A DNA stretch of 64,000 nt. Source: Defluviicoccus sp046348835. Its GTDB lineage: Bacteria; Pseudomonadota; Alphaproteobacteria; Rhodospirillales; Defluviicoccaceae. Each line of letters starts with the position of its first letter. The first letter of the stretch is position 1. The position numbers and the translations under genes were made by a program. This document shows positions 26,406-36,484 of this stretch, one piece after another. Location of the stretch: the NCBI GenBank assembly GCA_046348835.1, contig JAXMDM010000004.1, positions 248,001 through 312,000 of the forward strand, written 5' to 3'. The notes under the pieces are model-generated. The model searched no databases. It was not told the origin of the DNA and worked only from the letters and a program-made list of their open reading frames with translations.

Positions 26406-26954
26406 ATGATCGTTTTCGACCTCATCTGCAGCGACGGGCACCGGTTCGAGAGCTGGTTCCGCAGCGGCGACGCCTACGAGGCGCAATCGCGGCAGAACGC
26501 CATTGCCTGTCCCGTCTGCGGCGATACCGCGGTCAGCAAGGCGCCGGTGCGGCTGTTCGTCGCCCGCGGCGACAGGCATCGCGACGGAGCGACGGACGGC
26601 TCTCGCCCGGAAGCCCAGGCCCCGCCGGGGTCGGCCTCGGGATCTGGTACCGGGTCGTGCGGGGTCGGGCCGGCCGCCGTCGAGGCAGACACGGGGTCAT
26701 CGCCCGAGCCGCCGTCGGCGCCGTCATCGGAGTCTCCGCCGATGCAACAGGCCCTGCGCATGCTGCGAACGCTGATCGAGGCCTCCTGCGACGACGTCGG
26801 CCGCGGATTCGCCGAGGAGGCGCGCAAAATCCACTACGGCGAGAGCGCGGCCCGCGGCATCTACGGCGAGGCCAGCGCCGAGGAGGCGAGCGCGCTGCAC
26901 GAGGAGGGGATCGAGATCCAGTCGCTGCCGTGGATGCGCCGCCGCCACGACTGA
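26406..26954 (+). CDS. DUF1178 family protein
   Basis: A protein of about 182 residues that opens MIVFDLICSDGHRFESWFRS, then CPVCGDTAVSKAPV, matching DUF1178. The Cys and His of the first block with CPVCG could bind a metal. The central 60 residues are Ser/Pro/Gly-rich. The C-terminus (GRGFAEEARKIHYGE, then SAEEASALHEEGIEI) is the conserved part. The function is unknown. It directly follows the Nit gene. Confidence 0.85.
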   Translation: MIVFDLICSDGHRFESWFRSGDAYEAQSRQNAIACPVCGDTAVSKAPVRLFVARGDRHRDGATDGSRPEAQAPPGSASGSGTGSCGVGPAAVEADTGSSPEPPSAPSSESPPMQQALRMLRTLIEASCDDVGRGFAEEARKIHYGESAARGIYGEASAEEASALHEEGIEIQSLPWMRRRHD

Positions 26955-27008
26955 CCGACGGCGACTAACCGATGGCGACTAACCGATGCGGCGGCCGGCA
27001 CCTAAGCG

Positions 27009-27773
27009 CTACGCCGGGACGGCGAAGGCGACGTAGTTGACGGCGAGGTCGCGGGAGAGGGTCCAGGTCCCGCCCAGCACATCGTACTCGAACCCGGCCA
27101 AATCGCCCAGAGCCAGCCGGTTGCGGCGAAATACCGTCGCCAGCTCGGACGGCTTGACGAACTTCCGCCAGTCGTGGGTGCCGATGGGGACCCAGCGCAA
27201 GACGTATTCGGCGCCGATCTTGGCCAATGCCAGCGATTTGAGGGTGCGGTTGAGGGTGGCGATGACCACCGCACCCTCCGGCCGGACCAGCGCCCGGACG
27301 GCGGCGGTGAAGGCCGCCACGTCCGCCACGTGCTCGATCACCTCCATGCTGACCACCGCATCGAACCGCTCGCCGGCTGCCGCCAGGTCCTCGGGCAACG
27401 CCAGCCGGTAGTCGATGGCGAGGCCCTCCTGCGCCGCGTGGGCGGTGGCGATGCCGATCGACTCCACCTCGGCGTCGATGCCGACCACGGTCGCCCCCAT
27501 CCGCGCCAGCGCCTCGCTCAACAAGCCACCGCCGCAACCGACGTCGATGATGCGAATGCCGGCGAGGGGGCGGTCGGCGCCGATCTCACGGCCGAAATGT
27601 CGGCACAACTGGTCCCGCACATAGGCGGCGCGCAGCGGATTGAGGCGATGCAACGCCCGGAACGCCCCGTCAGGGTCCCACCAGGCGTTGGCGATCCGGG
27701 CGAAGCGGTCGATTTCCTGATCGGAGGCGGTGCCGGTGCCGATGCTGATCGTTAGGGGAAGTTCCGTCGTCAT
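27009..27773 (-). CDS. ubiG: Ubiquinone biosynthesis O-methyltransferase UbiG
   Basis: The protein has 254 residues. UbiG performs both O-methylations in ubiquinone synthesis. Seen are RFARIANAWWDPDGAFRALH-LNP, motif I IIDVGCGGGLLSEALARMGA, VSMEVIEHVAD and the late RWVPIGTHDWRKFVKPSEL block specific to UbiG. ATG at 27773 lies upstream of a 236-bp region divergent with lysC. Confidence 0.95.
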   Translation of the reverse strand: MTTELPLTISIGTGTASDQEIDRFARIANAWWDPDGAFRALHRLNPLRAAYVRDQLCRHFGREIGADRPLAGIRIIDVGCGGGLLSEALARMGATVVGIDAEVESIGIATAHAAQEGLAIDYRLALPEDLAAAGERFDAVVSMEVIEHVADVAAFTAAVRALVRPEGAVVIATLNRTLKSLALAKIGAEYVLRWVPIGTHDWRKFVKPSELATVFRRNRLALGDLAGFEYDVLGGTWTLSRDLAVNYVAFAVPA

Positions 27774-28009
27774 TATGGCCAATCCCGCCGATTTTGTTGG
27801 TGGTCCGGCGGGCCGAGTGATGGCCCGCACTTGCCTCGCGCCACGTCCGCACGTATTTAGGCGGTGCCTGTCTTACTGCAACCGGCCGCGTTTTTCGCAC
27901 GATTGTTCGATCCGCGTTTAGCACGCCGAGGGGGCGCACAGAACGGGCACGGCGGATGCACTCGCTTGCATGGACCTTGTCCGACGGCGCACGGTAGGCG
28001 GCAGAACGT

Positions 28010-29227
28010 ATGGCGCGAATTGTCAAGAAGTTCGGCGGGACCTCGGTAGCCGATCTCGCCCGCATCCGCGCCGTCGCCGCCCGGGTCAAGCAAGCCTGCG
28101 AGGCCGGCGACCAGGTGGTGGTGGTGGTTTCCGCCATGGCCGGGGTGACCAACCAACTGGTGGACTATTGCGCCGACCTGTCGCCGCTGCACGACGCCCG
28201 CGAATACGATGTGGTGGTGGCGTCGGGCGAGCAGGTCACCGCCGGCCTCACCGCCATCGCCCTGCAGACGCTGGGCGTCACCGCGCGCTCGTGGCTCGGC
28301 TGGCAGATCGCCTTCCGCACCGACGGCGCTCACTCCAAGGCGCGGATCGTCGCCATCGACGAGGCGGCGCTGATCGAGCGCCTGGAGCGGGGCGAGGTGC
28401 CGGTGATCGCCGGCTTCCAGGGCGTCGCCGATGACGGCCGCATCACCACCCTCGGCCGCGGCGGCTCCGATACCACCGCGGTCGCCCTGGCCGCGGCGCT
28501 GAAGGCGGATCGCTGCGATATCTACACCGACGTAGACGGGGTCTACACCACCGACCCGCGGATCGTATCGCGCGCAAGAAAGCTTGACAAAATCACCTTT
28601 GAGGAGATGCTGGAGATGGCGTCGGTGGGCGCCAAGGTGTTGCAGACCCGTGCCGTCGAGCTGGCGATGAAATACGGCGTCAGGCTGCAGGTCCTCTCCA
28701 GCTTCGATGACCGACCTGGAACCTTCGTCGTCGGGGAGGACGAAATCGTGGAACACGAGCTGGTCAGCGGGGTCACCTACAGCCGCGACGAGGCGAAGAT
28801 CACGCTGGTCGGTGTCGCCGACCGGCCGGGCGTAGCCGCCGGCATCTTCGGCCCCTTGGCCGAGGCCAGCATCAACGTCGACATGATCGTGCAAAACATC
28901 TCGGCCGATGCCGGTACCACCGATATCACCTTCACCGTCTCCAAGGCCGACCTGGAGCGCGCCATCTCGGTCATCCGGGAGAGCACCGATCTGGCCTACG
29001 CGCGCCTGCTGTCCGACCCGAACGTGGTCAAGGTGTCGGTGATCGGCGTCGGCATGCGCAGTCACGCCGGAATCGCCTCGAAAATGTTTCGAACGCTCGC
29101 CGAAAAGGGCATTAATATTCAAGTGATCTCTACTTCGGAAATCAAGGTCAGTGTCCTCGTCGATGAAGCCTATACAGAGCTCGCCGTCCGCGCGCTGCAC
29201 ACCGCCTACGGACTCGACGCTCACTGA
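28010..29227 (+). CDS. lysC: Aspartate kinase
   Basis: This 405-residue enzyme of the Lys/Thr/Met branch phosphorylates aspartate. The kinase domain begins KKFGGTSVADLARI and contains GRGGSDTTAVALAAALKAD with YTDVDGVYTTDPR. Two C-terminal ACT domains (from about residue 265, with NVDMIVQNIS and INIQVISTSEIKVSVLV) predict feedback control by Lys and Thr. The length fits the single-chain alpha/beta-type enzyme. ATG at 28010. Confidence 0.95.
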   Translation: MARIVKKFGGTSVADLARIRAVAARVKQACEAGDQVVVVVSAMAGVTNQLVDYCADLSPLHDAREYDVVVASGEQVTAGLTAIALQTLGVTARSWLGWQIAFRTDGAHSKARIVAIDEAALIERLERGEVPVIAGFQGVADDGRITTLGRGGSDTTAVALAAALKADRCDIYTDVDGVYTTDPRIVSRARKLDKITFEEMLEMASVGAKVLQTRAVELAMKYGVRLQVLSSFDDRPGTFVVGEDEIVEHELVSGVTYSRDEAKITLVGVADRPGVAAGIFGPLAEASINVDMIVQNISADAGTTDITFTVSKADLERAISVIRESTDLAYARLLSDPNVVKVSVIGVGMRSHAGIASKMFRTLAEKGINIQVISTSEIKVSVLVDEAYTELAVRALHTAYGLDAH

Positions 29228-30269
29228 CGCCGCGGCGGAGGTCCGCCAAGCCGAAGCCAGGCTCGACCGGCTTTGGCAGCGCGGCCGGGGGTTCCTCGGC
29301 TGCCGCTATGCGGTGCTGGGCGGTGCCATGTCGTGGGTCTCCGAACACCACCTGGTGGCGGCGATCTCCAATGCCGGCGGCTTTGGCGTCATCGCCGGCG
29401 GCTCGCTGGGGCCCGACGAGCTGGCGACGGAGATCGCCGCCACCCAGGCGCGCACGTCCGCCCCGTTTGGGGTGAATCTGATCACGCTCCACCCGGCGCT
29501 CGACCGGCTCATCGAGGTGTGCCTCGACAGCGGCGTCAGCCATGTGGTGCTGGGCGGCGGGGTGCCGCCGGCGCCGGCGATCCGGCGACTGAAGGAAGGG
29601 CGGCGCAAGGTGATCTGCTTCACCCCGTCGGTGGCGCTGGCAAAGCGGCTGGTGCGCAGCGGCGCCGATGCCCTGGTCATCGAAGGCGCCGAGGCCGGCG
29701 GCCACATCGGGCCGGTGGCAACCAGCGTTCTCGCCCAGGAGATCCTGCCCCAGGTTCGCGACGTTCCGGTGTTCGTCGCCGGCGGCATCGGCCGCGGCGA
29801 TGCCATCGTCTCCTATTTGCAGATGGGAGCATCCGGCTGCCAGCTCGGCACCCGCTTCGTCTGCGCCAGCGAATCCATCGCCCACCCGGCCTTCAAGCAA
29901 GCCTTCATCCGGGCGAGCTCAAGGGATGCGGTGGTCTCCGTCCAGATCGATCCCGACCTGCCGGTGATCCCGGTGAGGGCGATCGCCAACGGCGGCAGCG
30001 AGCGGTTCAACGCTACCCAGCGCCAGGTGGCGGCCCGCTATCGCACCGGCGAACTCAGCCAGGAGGCGGCGCAACTAGAAATCGAGCTGTTCTGGGCGGG
30101 GGCGCTGAAGCGGGCGGTTCTCGATGGCGACGTGGAGAACGGCTCGCTGATGGCGGGGCAGAGCGTCGGCATGGTCAACCGCGAGGTGCCGACCGCCGAG
30201 ATCTTCCGTGAACTCCTCGACCAGGCGCTGGCGGCGCTGATCCAGCAGCAGCGGCGGGAGGCCGGATAA
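29163..30269 (+). CDS. NAD(P)H-dependent flavin oxidoreductase (nitronate monooxygenase family)
   Basis: A TIM-barrel FMN enzyme of about 368 residues. It has YAVLGGAMSWVSEHHLVAA-ISNAGGFGVIAGG, LVIEGAEAGGHIGPV with the His of the nitronate monooxygenase signature, and VFVAGGIGRGDAI with YLQMGASGCQLGTRF. Family members oxidise nitronates or reduce enoyl substrates. The ATG at 29163 forces a 65-bp overlap with lysC, but no later start keeps the conserved N-terminus. Part of the lysC-ptsP run. Confidence 0.85.
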   Translation: MKPIQSSPSARCTPPTDSTLTDAAAEVRQAEARLDRLWQRGRGFLGCRYAVLGGAMSWVSEHHLVAAISNAGGFGVIAGGSLGPDELATEIAATQARTSAPFGVNLITLHPALDRLIEVCLDSGVSHVVLGGGVPPAPAIRRLKEGRRKVICFTPSVALAKRLVRSGADALVIEGAEAGGHIGPVATSVLAQEILPQVRDVPVFVAGGIGRGDAIVSYLQMGASGCQLGTRFVCASESIAHPAFKQAFIRASSRDAVVSVQIDPDLPVIPVRAIANGGSERFNATQRQVAARYRTGELSQEAAQLEIELFWAGALKRAVLDGDVENGSLMAGQSVGMVNREVPTAEIFRELLDQALAALIQQQRREAG

Positions 30270-30273
30270 CCGT

Positions 30274-32544
30274 ATGGAATACGGCCAGACCGTCCTCGTC
30301 CTGCGCCGTCTTCTCGCCCGCATCCGCGATGTCATGGCCAGCGAGGGGACGCCGCAGAGTCGGCTTGCGCGCATTGTCTCGGTCATCGCCAACGACATGG
30401 CGGTCGAGGTGTGCTCCATCTACGTGCGCCGTGCCGGCGACGTTCTGGAACTGTTCGCAACCCAGGGACTGAGGGCGAGCGCGGTCCGCCGCACCCGGCT
30501 GCGCGTCGGTGAGGGGCTGGTCGGCGAGATCGCGGCGAAGGGCCGGCCGGTGGCGCTCGCCGACGCCCAAAGCCATCCCAACTACGTGTTCCGCCCCGAA
30601 ACCGGAGAGGAGTCGTTCCGCTCCCTGGCCGGCGTGCCGATCCTGCACGGCGGCCGCGTCGTCGGCGTGCTGGCGGTCCAGACGGTAGAGGAGCGCCAGT
30701 ATACCGACGAGGAGATCGAGGCGCTGCAGACGGTGGCCATGGTGCTGGCGGAACTGGTCGCCGGCGGCAACCTGGTCGGCCGCGCCGAGCACTCGCCGAC
30801 GGACGATATCGCCCTGGTCTCCATGCGTCTGGAGGGGGCTCGCATCAACGCCGGCCTCGGCATGGGAGTCGCGGTGATGCACAAGCACCGCTTCCTCATC
30901 CGCCGGATGGTCGCCGAGGACATCCGGTTCGAGCACGAGCGCCTGCGCACCGCGGTGGCGGAAATGCACGGCGCCATCGAGAACATGTTCCGATCGAGCG
31001 GCCTCGCCGACTCCGGACCGTCGCGCGACATCCTCGAGACCTACCGGATGATCGCCGAAGACGTGGGCTGGCTGAGGCGTATCGGCGATGCCATCAACAC
31101 CGGGCTGACCGCGGAAGCGGCGGTGCAGCGGGTCAACGACGACATCCACGCCCGGATGAGCCAGGTTGCCGACGAGTATCTGCGCGAGCGCGTGCACGAC
31201 CTCGAGGATCTGGCCAACCGGCTCCTCCAGCACCTGCTCGGCGCCGGCGAGACGGCGCCGGACATCCCCGCCGACCAGGACATCGTCCTCGTCGCCCGCA
31301 ACCTCGGGCCGGCCCAGCTTCTCGACTACGACCGGGCGCGGCTGCGGGCGGTGGCGCTGGAGGAGGGATCGCCCAACGCCCACGTGGCGATCATCGCCCG
31401 CGCCCTCGACGTGCCGGTGGTGGGTCAGGTGCGCGGCGCCCTGCAGCGGATCGATCCGGGCGACATGCTGATCGTCGATGCCGAGCATGCCCAGGTCCTG
31501 GTGCGGCCGAGCGAAGACGTACGGCAGATGTTCCGGCGGAGCGTCATCGCCCGTCAGCAGCGCAAGCAGCAGTACGCGGCGGAGCGGCCGCTGCCGCCGG
31601 AGACCGTCGACGGCGAGCGCATCAGTCTGCAGATCAACGCCGGCCTCCTCGTCGACGTCCAGCATCTGACCGAACTGGATGCCGACGGCGTCGGCCTCTA
31701 TCGCACCGAGGTGCCGTTCATGGTGCGCTCGGAAATGCCCAACGTGGAGGCGCAGCGCACCCTGTACCGCAAGGTCCTCGCCTACGCCGGCGGCAAGCCG
31801 GTGGTCTTCCGCACCCTCGACGTGGGCGGCGACAAGGTGATGCCCTATTGGGACCACGGCCGCGACGAGAATCCGGCCATGGGCTGGCGGGCGATCCGCG
31901 TCTCGTTCGACCGCCCGGCGCTGCTGCGGCAGCAGCTTCGCGCCCTGATCCAGGCGGCGGCGGGCCGGGATCTCTATGTGATGTTCCCGATGATCGCGGA
32001 GGTGGGCGAACTCCGTTTCGGCCGTCAACTGCTCGATATCGAAATCGCTCGGGTCAGGGCAAAGAACGGCGAGGCGCCGCGGCAGATCAAGGTGGGAGCC
32101 ATGCTGGAAGTGCCGGCACTCCTGTTCCAACTGCCCACGTTGCTGAAGGAGATCGACTTCCTTTCGATCGGTACCAACGATCTTTTCCAGTTCCTCTTCG
32201 CCAGTGATCGCGGTAACTATCGCATCTCCGAGCGATACGACGTGCTGTCGCCGGTGGTCTTCCGGGTGCTGAAGTCGATCGTCGAAGAATGCCGCCGGGC
32301 TGGGGTCGCCGTCAGCCTGTGCGGCGAAATGGCGGGCCGGCCGCTGGATGCCATGGCGCTCCTCGGTCTCGGCTTCCGCACCTTGTCGCTGGCGCCGCCA
32401 TCGCTCGGGCCGGTGAAGGCGATGCTGCGGACCGTCCACCTGGGCATGTTGCAGGAATTCATCGATTCGCTTTGTCAGTGTGACCAAAAGAGCATCCGCG
32501 ATCACCTGCGGTGCTTCGCACAGGACCACCACGTGCTGATTTGA
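30274..32544 (+). CDS. ptsP: PtsP, enzyme I of the nitrogen-related PTS (EI-Ntr)
   Basis: A 756-residue protein with an N-terminal GAF domain (about 1-170; GEGLVGEIAAKGRPVALAD) followed by the enzyme I modules. The phosphorylatable His lies in SPNAHVAIIARALDVPVVGQ (about residue 372). The PEP-binding barrel has GLYRTEVPFM, DVGGDKVMPYW, GAMLEVPAL and FLSIGTNDLFQFLFA. It passes phosphate from PEP to NPr and EIIA-Ntr, a regulatory chain for nitrogen and potassium status. The usual TSH at the active site reads PNAH, but the His remains. Confidence 0.95.
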   Translation: MEYGQTVLVLRRLLARIRDVMASEGTPQSRLARIVSVIANDMAVEVCSIYVRRAGDVLELFATQGLRASAVRRTRLRVGEGLVGEIAAKGRPVALADAQSHPNYVFRPETGEESFRSLAGVPILHGGRVVGVLAVQTVEERQYTDEEIEALQTVAMVLAELVAGGNLVGRAEHSPTDDIALVSMRLEGARINAGLGMGVAVMHKHRFLIRRMVAEDIRFEHERLRTAVAEMHGAIENMFRSSGLADSGPSRDILETYRMIAEDVGWLRRIGDAINTGLTAEAAVQRVNDDIHARMSQVADEYLRERVHDLEDLANRLLQHLLGAGETAPDIPADQDIVLVARNLGPAQLLDYDRARLRAVALEEGSPNAHVAIIARALDVPVVGQVRGALQRIDPGDMLIVDAEHAQVLVRPSEDVRQMFRRSVIARQQRKQQYAAERPLPPETVDGERISLQINAGLLVDVQHLTELDADGVGLYRTEVPFMVRSEMPNVEAQRTLYRKVLAYAGGKPVVFRTLDVGGDKVMPYWDHGRDENPAMGWRAIRVSFDRPALLRQQLRALIQAAAGRDLYVMFPMIAEVGELRFGRQLLDIEIARVRAKNGEAPRQIKVGAMLEVPALLFQLPTLLKEIDFLSIGTNDLFQFLFASDRGNYRISERYDVLSPVVFRVLKSIVEECRRAGVAVSLCGEMAGRPLDAMALLGLGFRTLSLAPPSLGPVKAMLRTVHLGMLQEFIDSLCQCDQKSIRDHLRCFAQDHHVLI

Positions 32545-32704
32545 CCCGCTGGGGTTATTGTCGGTTGCATCCGGCGATCGTTTGCCGACAATCGGGACCA
32601 TCCGGGGCTGTTCCGTGCCCACCATCGGGATGCGGGCGTCCCGACCGCGGGTTTGGCAGCGGTGCCGGGATGCGCGCATGGATGGAAGCGGCAGCGGAGC
32701 GAAG

Positions 32705-33778
32705 ATGAGCGGGGCTGGCGAGGAGCACCGGGAGCAGGCATCCGAGGTGGGAGCGCTGTTGCGCCGGAGGCGGGTCGACCTCGGCCGCTCCATCGCCGAA
32801 GTCGCGCGCGACGTGCGCATCCGTCAGGCCTTTCTCGAAGCGATCGAGACCGGGCATTTCGATCGGCTGCCGGGCGGCGCCTATACCATCGGCTTCATCC
32901 GCACCTACGCCGAGCATCTCGGCCTCGACGCCAACGACATCGTCCGCCGCTTCAAGCTTGAAACCGGGACCCGGACACCGGCGGCCAAGCTCAACTTTCC
33001 GGCGCCGCTCGGCGAAAGCAACGTGCCGAAGGGTGCCATCCTCTTGATCGGTGCGATCATCGCCCTCCTCGGCTACGGCGTCTGGTACGTCACCTCGTCC
33101 CGCTATCTCGATGTGGCCGAATTGACCCTGCCGCTGCCGGACCACCTGCGCGGGATGCTCCCCGGCGGTCACGGCCAGGCGGCCACGGCCACGGCCTCGC
33201 CCGATGCCGCGGCGGCGCCGCTGCCGAAGGTCGAGGTGGCGATCGAGGGGCCGGCCGGGGGGCGGGAGGGTCCCGCCGCCGTTGCCGGTGCCGCGCCGGG
33301 GGCGGGCGAGCATGGTCCGGCCGGCACCGCACCCGCCGTCCCGGCGCCGGCCGCTCCCCCGGTTGTCCCCGCCTCGCCGGTGCCGCCATCGGCCCCGCCC
33401 GCCATCGGGCCCGCCACTCAACCGTCCGGCGAGCCGCCCCACGCGACGCCGCCCGCGGCTTCCGCCCCGGAGGCGCCGGCACCGGCGGTCCCGGACGTGA
33501 GCGCGACCCGCATCGCCCTCCGTGCGAGCGGCGACACCTGGGTGGAAATCCGCGACCCCGCCACCCGAGCCGTCGTTTTCTCCCGACTGATGCACGCCGG
33601 CGACACCTTCGCGGTGCCGGATGGATCGGCGCTGGTGTTGCGCACCGGCAACGCCGGAGGCCTGGAAGTGTTCATCGACGGCGCCTCGGCGGGTCAATTG
33701 GGGAAAACCGGCGTCGTGCGCCGCAATGTGGCCCTTGACGTGGAGAGCCTGCGCGCGGATCTGTCGAGGGTCGAGTAA
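32705..33778 (+). CDS. RodZ-like protein: HTH domain, one membrane helix, DUF4115
   Basis: A 357-residue protein. An N-terminal Xre-type helix-turn-helix (about 14-80) includes GALLRRRRVDLGRSIAEVA, IRQAFLEAIE and YTIGFIRTYAEHLGL. A single helix at about 110-130 spans the membrane. A long Pro/Ala-rich linker (about 145-275) leads to a beta-rich DUF4115 domain (ASGDTWVEIRDPATRAVVF). This is the RodZ layout, a cytoskeletal partner of MreB in cell shape. ATG at 32705 has GGAGCGAAG upstream, and an ATG at 32678 is possible. Confidence 0.85.
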   Translation: MSGAGEEHREQASEVGALLRRRRVDLGRSIAEVARDVRIRQAFLEAIETGHFDRLPGGAYTIGFIRTYAEHLGLDANDIVRRFKLETGTRTPAAKLNFPAPLGESNVPKGAILLIGAIIALLGYGVWYVTSSRYLDVAELTLPLPDHLRGMLPGGHGQAATATASPDAAAAPLPKVEVAIEGPAGGREGPAAVAGAAPGAGEHGPAGTAPAVPAPAAPPVVPASPVPPSAPPAIGPATQPSGEPPHATPPAASAPEAPAPAVPDVSATRIALRASGDTWVEIRDPATRAVVFSRLMHAGDTFAVPDGSALVLRTGNAGGLEVFIDGASAGQLGKTGVVRRNVALDVESLRADLSRVE

Positions 33779-33903
33779 GTTCACCTGGGCGGCGCGGCAG
33801 TGGCGGCGGCAGTAGCGGGCGTTGACGGGGCCGCTCGCCTGCGGCAAGACAGCAGCAAGCGGGGCCCGATGGCCGCGACGGATTTGCCTGGAGTAAGCAC
33901 GAG

Positions 33904-35184
33904 ATGAGTTCCACGTTCGGGCCGTCTTCGCGCCGGACGAGCGTCCCGGTCGCCATCGGCCGCGTTACCGTCGGCGGTGACGCCCCCATCGTCGTCCAGT
34001 CGATGACCAACACCGACACCGCCGACGTAGACGGCACGGTGGCGCAGGTGGCGGCGCTGGCTGCGGCCGGATCGGAGCTGGTCCGGATCACCGTCGACCG
34101 GGACGAGGCAGCCGGGGCCGTGCCCCATATCCGCGACCGGCTCGATGCCCTGGGTGTCGACGTGCCGCTGGTGGGCGACTTCCACTACATCGGCCACAAG
34201 CTCTTGACCGACCACCCGGCCTGCGCCGAGGCGCTGGCCAAATACCGGATCAATCCGGGCAACGTCGGTTTCCGCGACAAGCGCGACCGCCAGTTCCAGA
34301 CCATGGTCGAGATCGCCTTGACCTACGACCGGCCGGTGCGCATCGGCGTCAACTGGGGCAGCCTCGATCAGGAGGTGCTGGCGCGGATGATGGATGCGAA
34401 CGCCAATGCCGCGTCGCCCAAATCCGCCGGCGAGATCACCAACGAGGCGATGGTGGTCTCGGCGCTGGAAAGCGCCCGGCTGGCCGAGCGCATCGGCCTC
34501 GGCGCCGACCGCATCATCCTCTCGTGTAAGGTCTCCGACGTGCAGAGCCTGATCGCCGTCTACGACGACCTGGCCGGCCGCTGCGATTACGCCTTGCACC
34601 TGGGGCTGACCGAGGCCGGCATGGGCTCGAAGGGCATCGTCGCCTCGGCGGCGGCGCTGGCGGTGCTGCTGCAACGGGGGATCGGCGACACCATCCGGGT
34701 ATCGCTGACCCCGCAGCCGGGCGGCGACCGCACCGAGGAGGTGATCGTCGCCCAGCAGATCCTGCAAACCATGGGACTGCGCTCGTTCATGCCGCTGGTG
34801 ACGGCGTGTCCGGGGTGCGGACGGACCACCAGCACCGTCTTCCAGCGCCTGGCGGGCGAGATCCAGGACTACATCCGGGCGCGCATGCCGGTGTGGCGAG
34901 AGACCTTCGAGGGCGTTGAGACGATGAACGTGGCGGTGATGGGGTGCATCGTCAACGGCCCGGGCGAGAGCAAGCACGCCGACATCGGCATCAGCCTGCC
35001 CGGCACCGGCGAGGAGCCGGCCGCTCCCGTCTTCATCGACGGCCGCAAGGCGATGACGCTGCGCGGACCCGAGCTCGCCCGCGACTTCCGCGCGATCGTC
35101 GAGAACTACGTGGAGAGCCGCTATCCCCGCCGCGGCGACGGCTCCGCCGGCGCGATCGAGGCGGCGACCGCCGTCCGCGCCTGA
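33904..35184 (+). CDS. ispG: 4-hydroxy-3-methylbut-2-enyl diphosphate synthase IspG (GcpE)
   Basis: This 426-residue Fe-S enzyme of the MEP isoprenoid pathway converts MEcPP to HMBPP. It shows VQSMTNTDTADVDGTVAQV, the INPGNVGFRDKRD block and the cluster ligands CPGCGR plus MGCIVNGPGESKHADIG. The long insertion typical of proteobacterial and plant forms is only partly present. ATG at 33904 with GGAG ten bases upstream. Confidence 0.96.
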   Translation: MSSTFGPSSRRTSVPVAIGRVTVGGDAPIVVQSMTNTDTADVDGTVAQVAALAAAGSELVRITVDRDEAAGAVPHIRDRLDALGVDVPLVGDFHYIGHKLLTDHPACAEALAKYRINPGNVGFRDKRDRQFQTMVEIALTYDRPVRIGVNWGSLDQEVLARMMDANANAASPKSAGEITNEAMVVSALESARLAERIGLGADRIILSCKVSDVQSLIAVYDDLAGRCDYALHLGLTEAGMGSKGIVASAAALAVLLQRGIGDTIRVSLTPQPGGDRTEEVIVAQQILQTMGLRSFMPLVTACPGCGRTTSTVFQRLAGEIQDYIRARMPVWRETFEGVETMNVAVMGCIVNGPGESKHADIGISLPGTGEEPAAPVFIDGRKAMTLRGPELARDFRAIVENYVESRYPRRGDGSAGAIEAATAVRA

Positions 35185-35200
35185 TCCGGACCGCCGCGGT

Positions 35201-36478
35201 ATGGTCGATCTCCGTCCGGTTCGCGGCACCCGCGACTTCTTGCCCGCGGACAGCCGGCTGCGCCGGCACGTGGAGCGCATCGCCGGCGAGACCGCCGAAC
35301 GGTTCGGCTACGGCGAGTTCGCCACCCCCATCTTCGAGTTCACCGACGTCTTCCAGCGGACCCTCGGCGACAGCTCCGACATCGTCACCAAGGAGATGTA
35401 CACGTTCGCCGACCGTAACGGCGATCTGATCACCTTGCGTCCGGAGAACACCGCCGGGATCGCCCGTGCGGTGTTATCCAACAAGCTGATCCAACAGCTT
35501 CCGCTGCGCGTTTACTACCAGGGGCCGATGTTCCGCTATGAGCGGCCGCAGAAGGGGCGGCTGCGCCAGTTCCACCAGGTCGGGGCGGAGCTGATCGGGG
35601 TCGCCGATCCGCTCGCCGACGTGGAAGTGATTCTGCTCGCCGCCGACGTGCTGAAGGCCCTCGGCCTCACCGACCGGGTCACCCTCGAGATCAATACCCT
35701 GGGTGACGTCGACAGCCGTGCCGCCTATCGCGCCGTCCTCGTCGATTACCTCGGCGCCCACGTCGACGCCCTGTCGGACGACAGCCGCACCCGGCTCGAG
35801 CGCAATCCGCTGCGGGTGCTGGATTCCAAGGATACGGGCGACCGCCGCATCATCGACGGCGCGCCCATCCTCGACGACCACCTCAATGCCGCGTCGCGCG
35901 ACTTCTTTGCCCGCGTCTGCGCCGGGCTGGATGCGGTCGGCATCGGTTACCGGCGCAATCCCCGCCTCGTCCGCGGCCTCGACTATTACTGCCACACCGC
36001 CTTCGAGTTCGTGACCGAGGCCCTCGGCGCCCAGGGGACGGTGCTGGCCGGCGGCCGCTATGACGGCCTGATCGCCGAGATGGGCGGACCGCCCACCGCC
36101 GGCACCGGCTGGGCGGCCGGGGTGGAACGGCTGATGCTGCTGGTCGGCGAGGCGGTGGCGCCGGCGCCGCGGCCGATCGCCCTGTTGACGCTCGGGACCG
36201 AGCAGGCGGGCCCGACGCTGCGGCTGGCCGAGCGGCTGCGCGGCGGCGGCAGGCGGGTGGAGTTCGCCTTCGGTGGCAGCCTCGGCAAGCAGATGAAATG
36301 GGCCAATCGCATCGGCGCCCGGATCGCCGTCATCGTCGGTTCCGACGAGGCGGCGCGCAACGTGGCCGCCGTCCGCGACATGGATTCGGGCGCGCAGGAA
36401 GAGGTGAGCTTGGACGGAACCGCGATCGAGGCTGTGATCGAGGCCGCGACCGAAGATCGCCTCGCCCGGCCAGCGTGA
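35201..36478 (+). CDS. hisS: Histidyl-tRNA synthetase
   Basis: A 425-residue class-II synthetase. Motifs are VRGTRDFLPAD at the start, TLRPENTAGIARAV (motif 2 region), YYQGPMFRYERPQKGRLRQF, the histidine-specific LVRGLDYYCHTAFEF and AGGRYDGLIAEMGGP (motif 3 with the ATP Arg context). The C-terminal anticodon-binding domain follows. It lies 16 bp after ispG, a frequent pairing. Confidence 0.95.
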   Translation: MVDLRPVRGTRDFLPADSRLRRHVERIAGETAERFGYGEFATPIFEFTDVFQRTLGDSSDIVTKEMYTFADRNGDLITLRPENTAGIARAVLSNKLIQQLPLRVYYQGPMFRYERPQKGRLRQFHQVGAELIGVADPLADVEVILLAADVLKALGLTDRVTLEINTLGDVDSRAAYRAVLVDYLGAHVDALSDDSRTRLERNPLRVLDSKDTGDRRIIDGAPILDDHLNAASRDFFARVCAGLDAVGIGYRRNPRLVRGLDYYCHTAFEFVTEALGAQGTVLAGGRYDGLIAEMGGPPTAGTGWAAGVERLMLLVGEAVAPAPRPIALLTLGTEQAGPTLRLAERLRGGGRRVEFAFGGSLGKQMKWANRIGARIAVIVGSDEAARNVAAVRDMDSGAQEEVSLDGTAIEAVIEAATEDRLARPA

Positions 36479-36484
36479 CCCCCG

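Noticed and set aside
30175..32820. 881-codon open frame on the minus strand opposite ptsP
   Set aside because: Antisense shadow of ptsP caused by high third-position GC. The composition is biased to His/Arg/Gln and there is no family match.
33169..33500. Pro/Ala-rich repetitive stretch considered as a DNA repeat
   Set aside because: It encodes the low-complexity linker of the RodZ-like protein and has no exact repeat unit at the DNA level.
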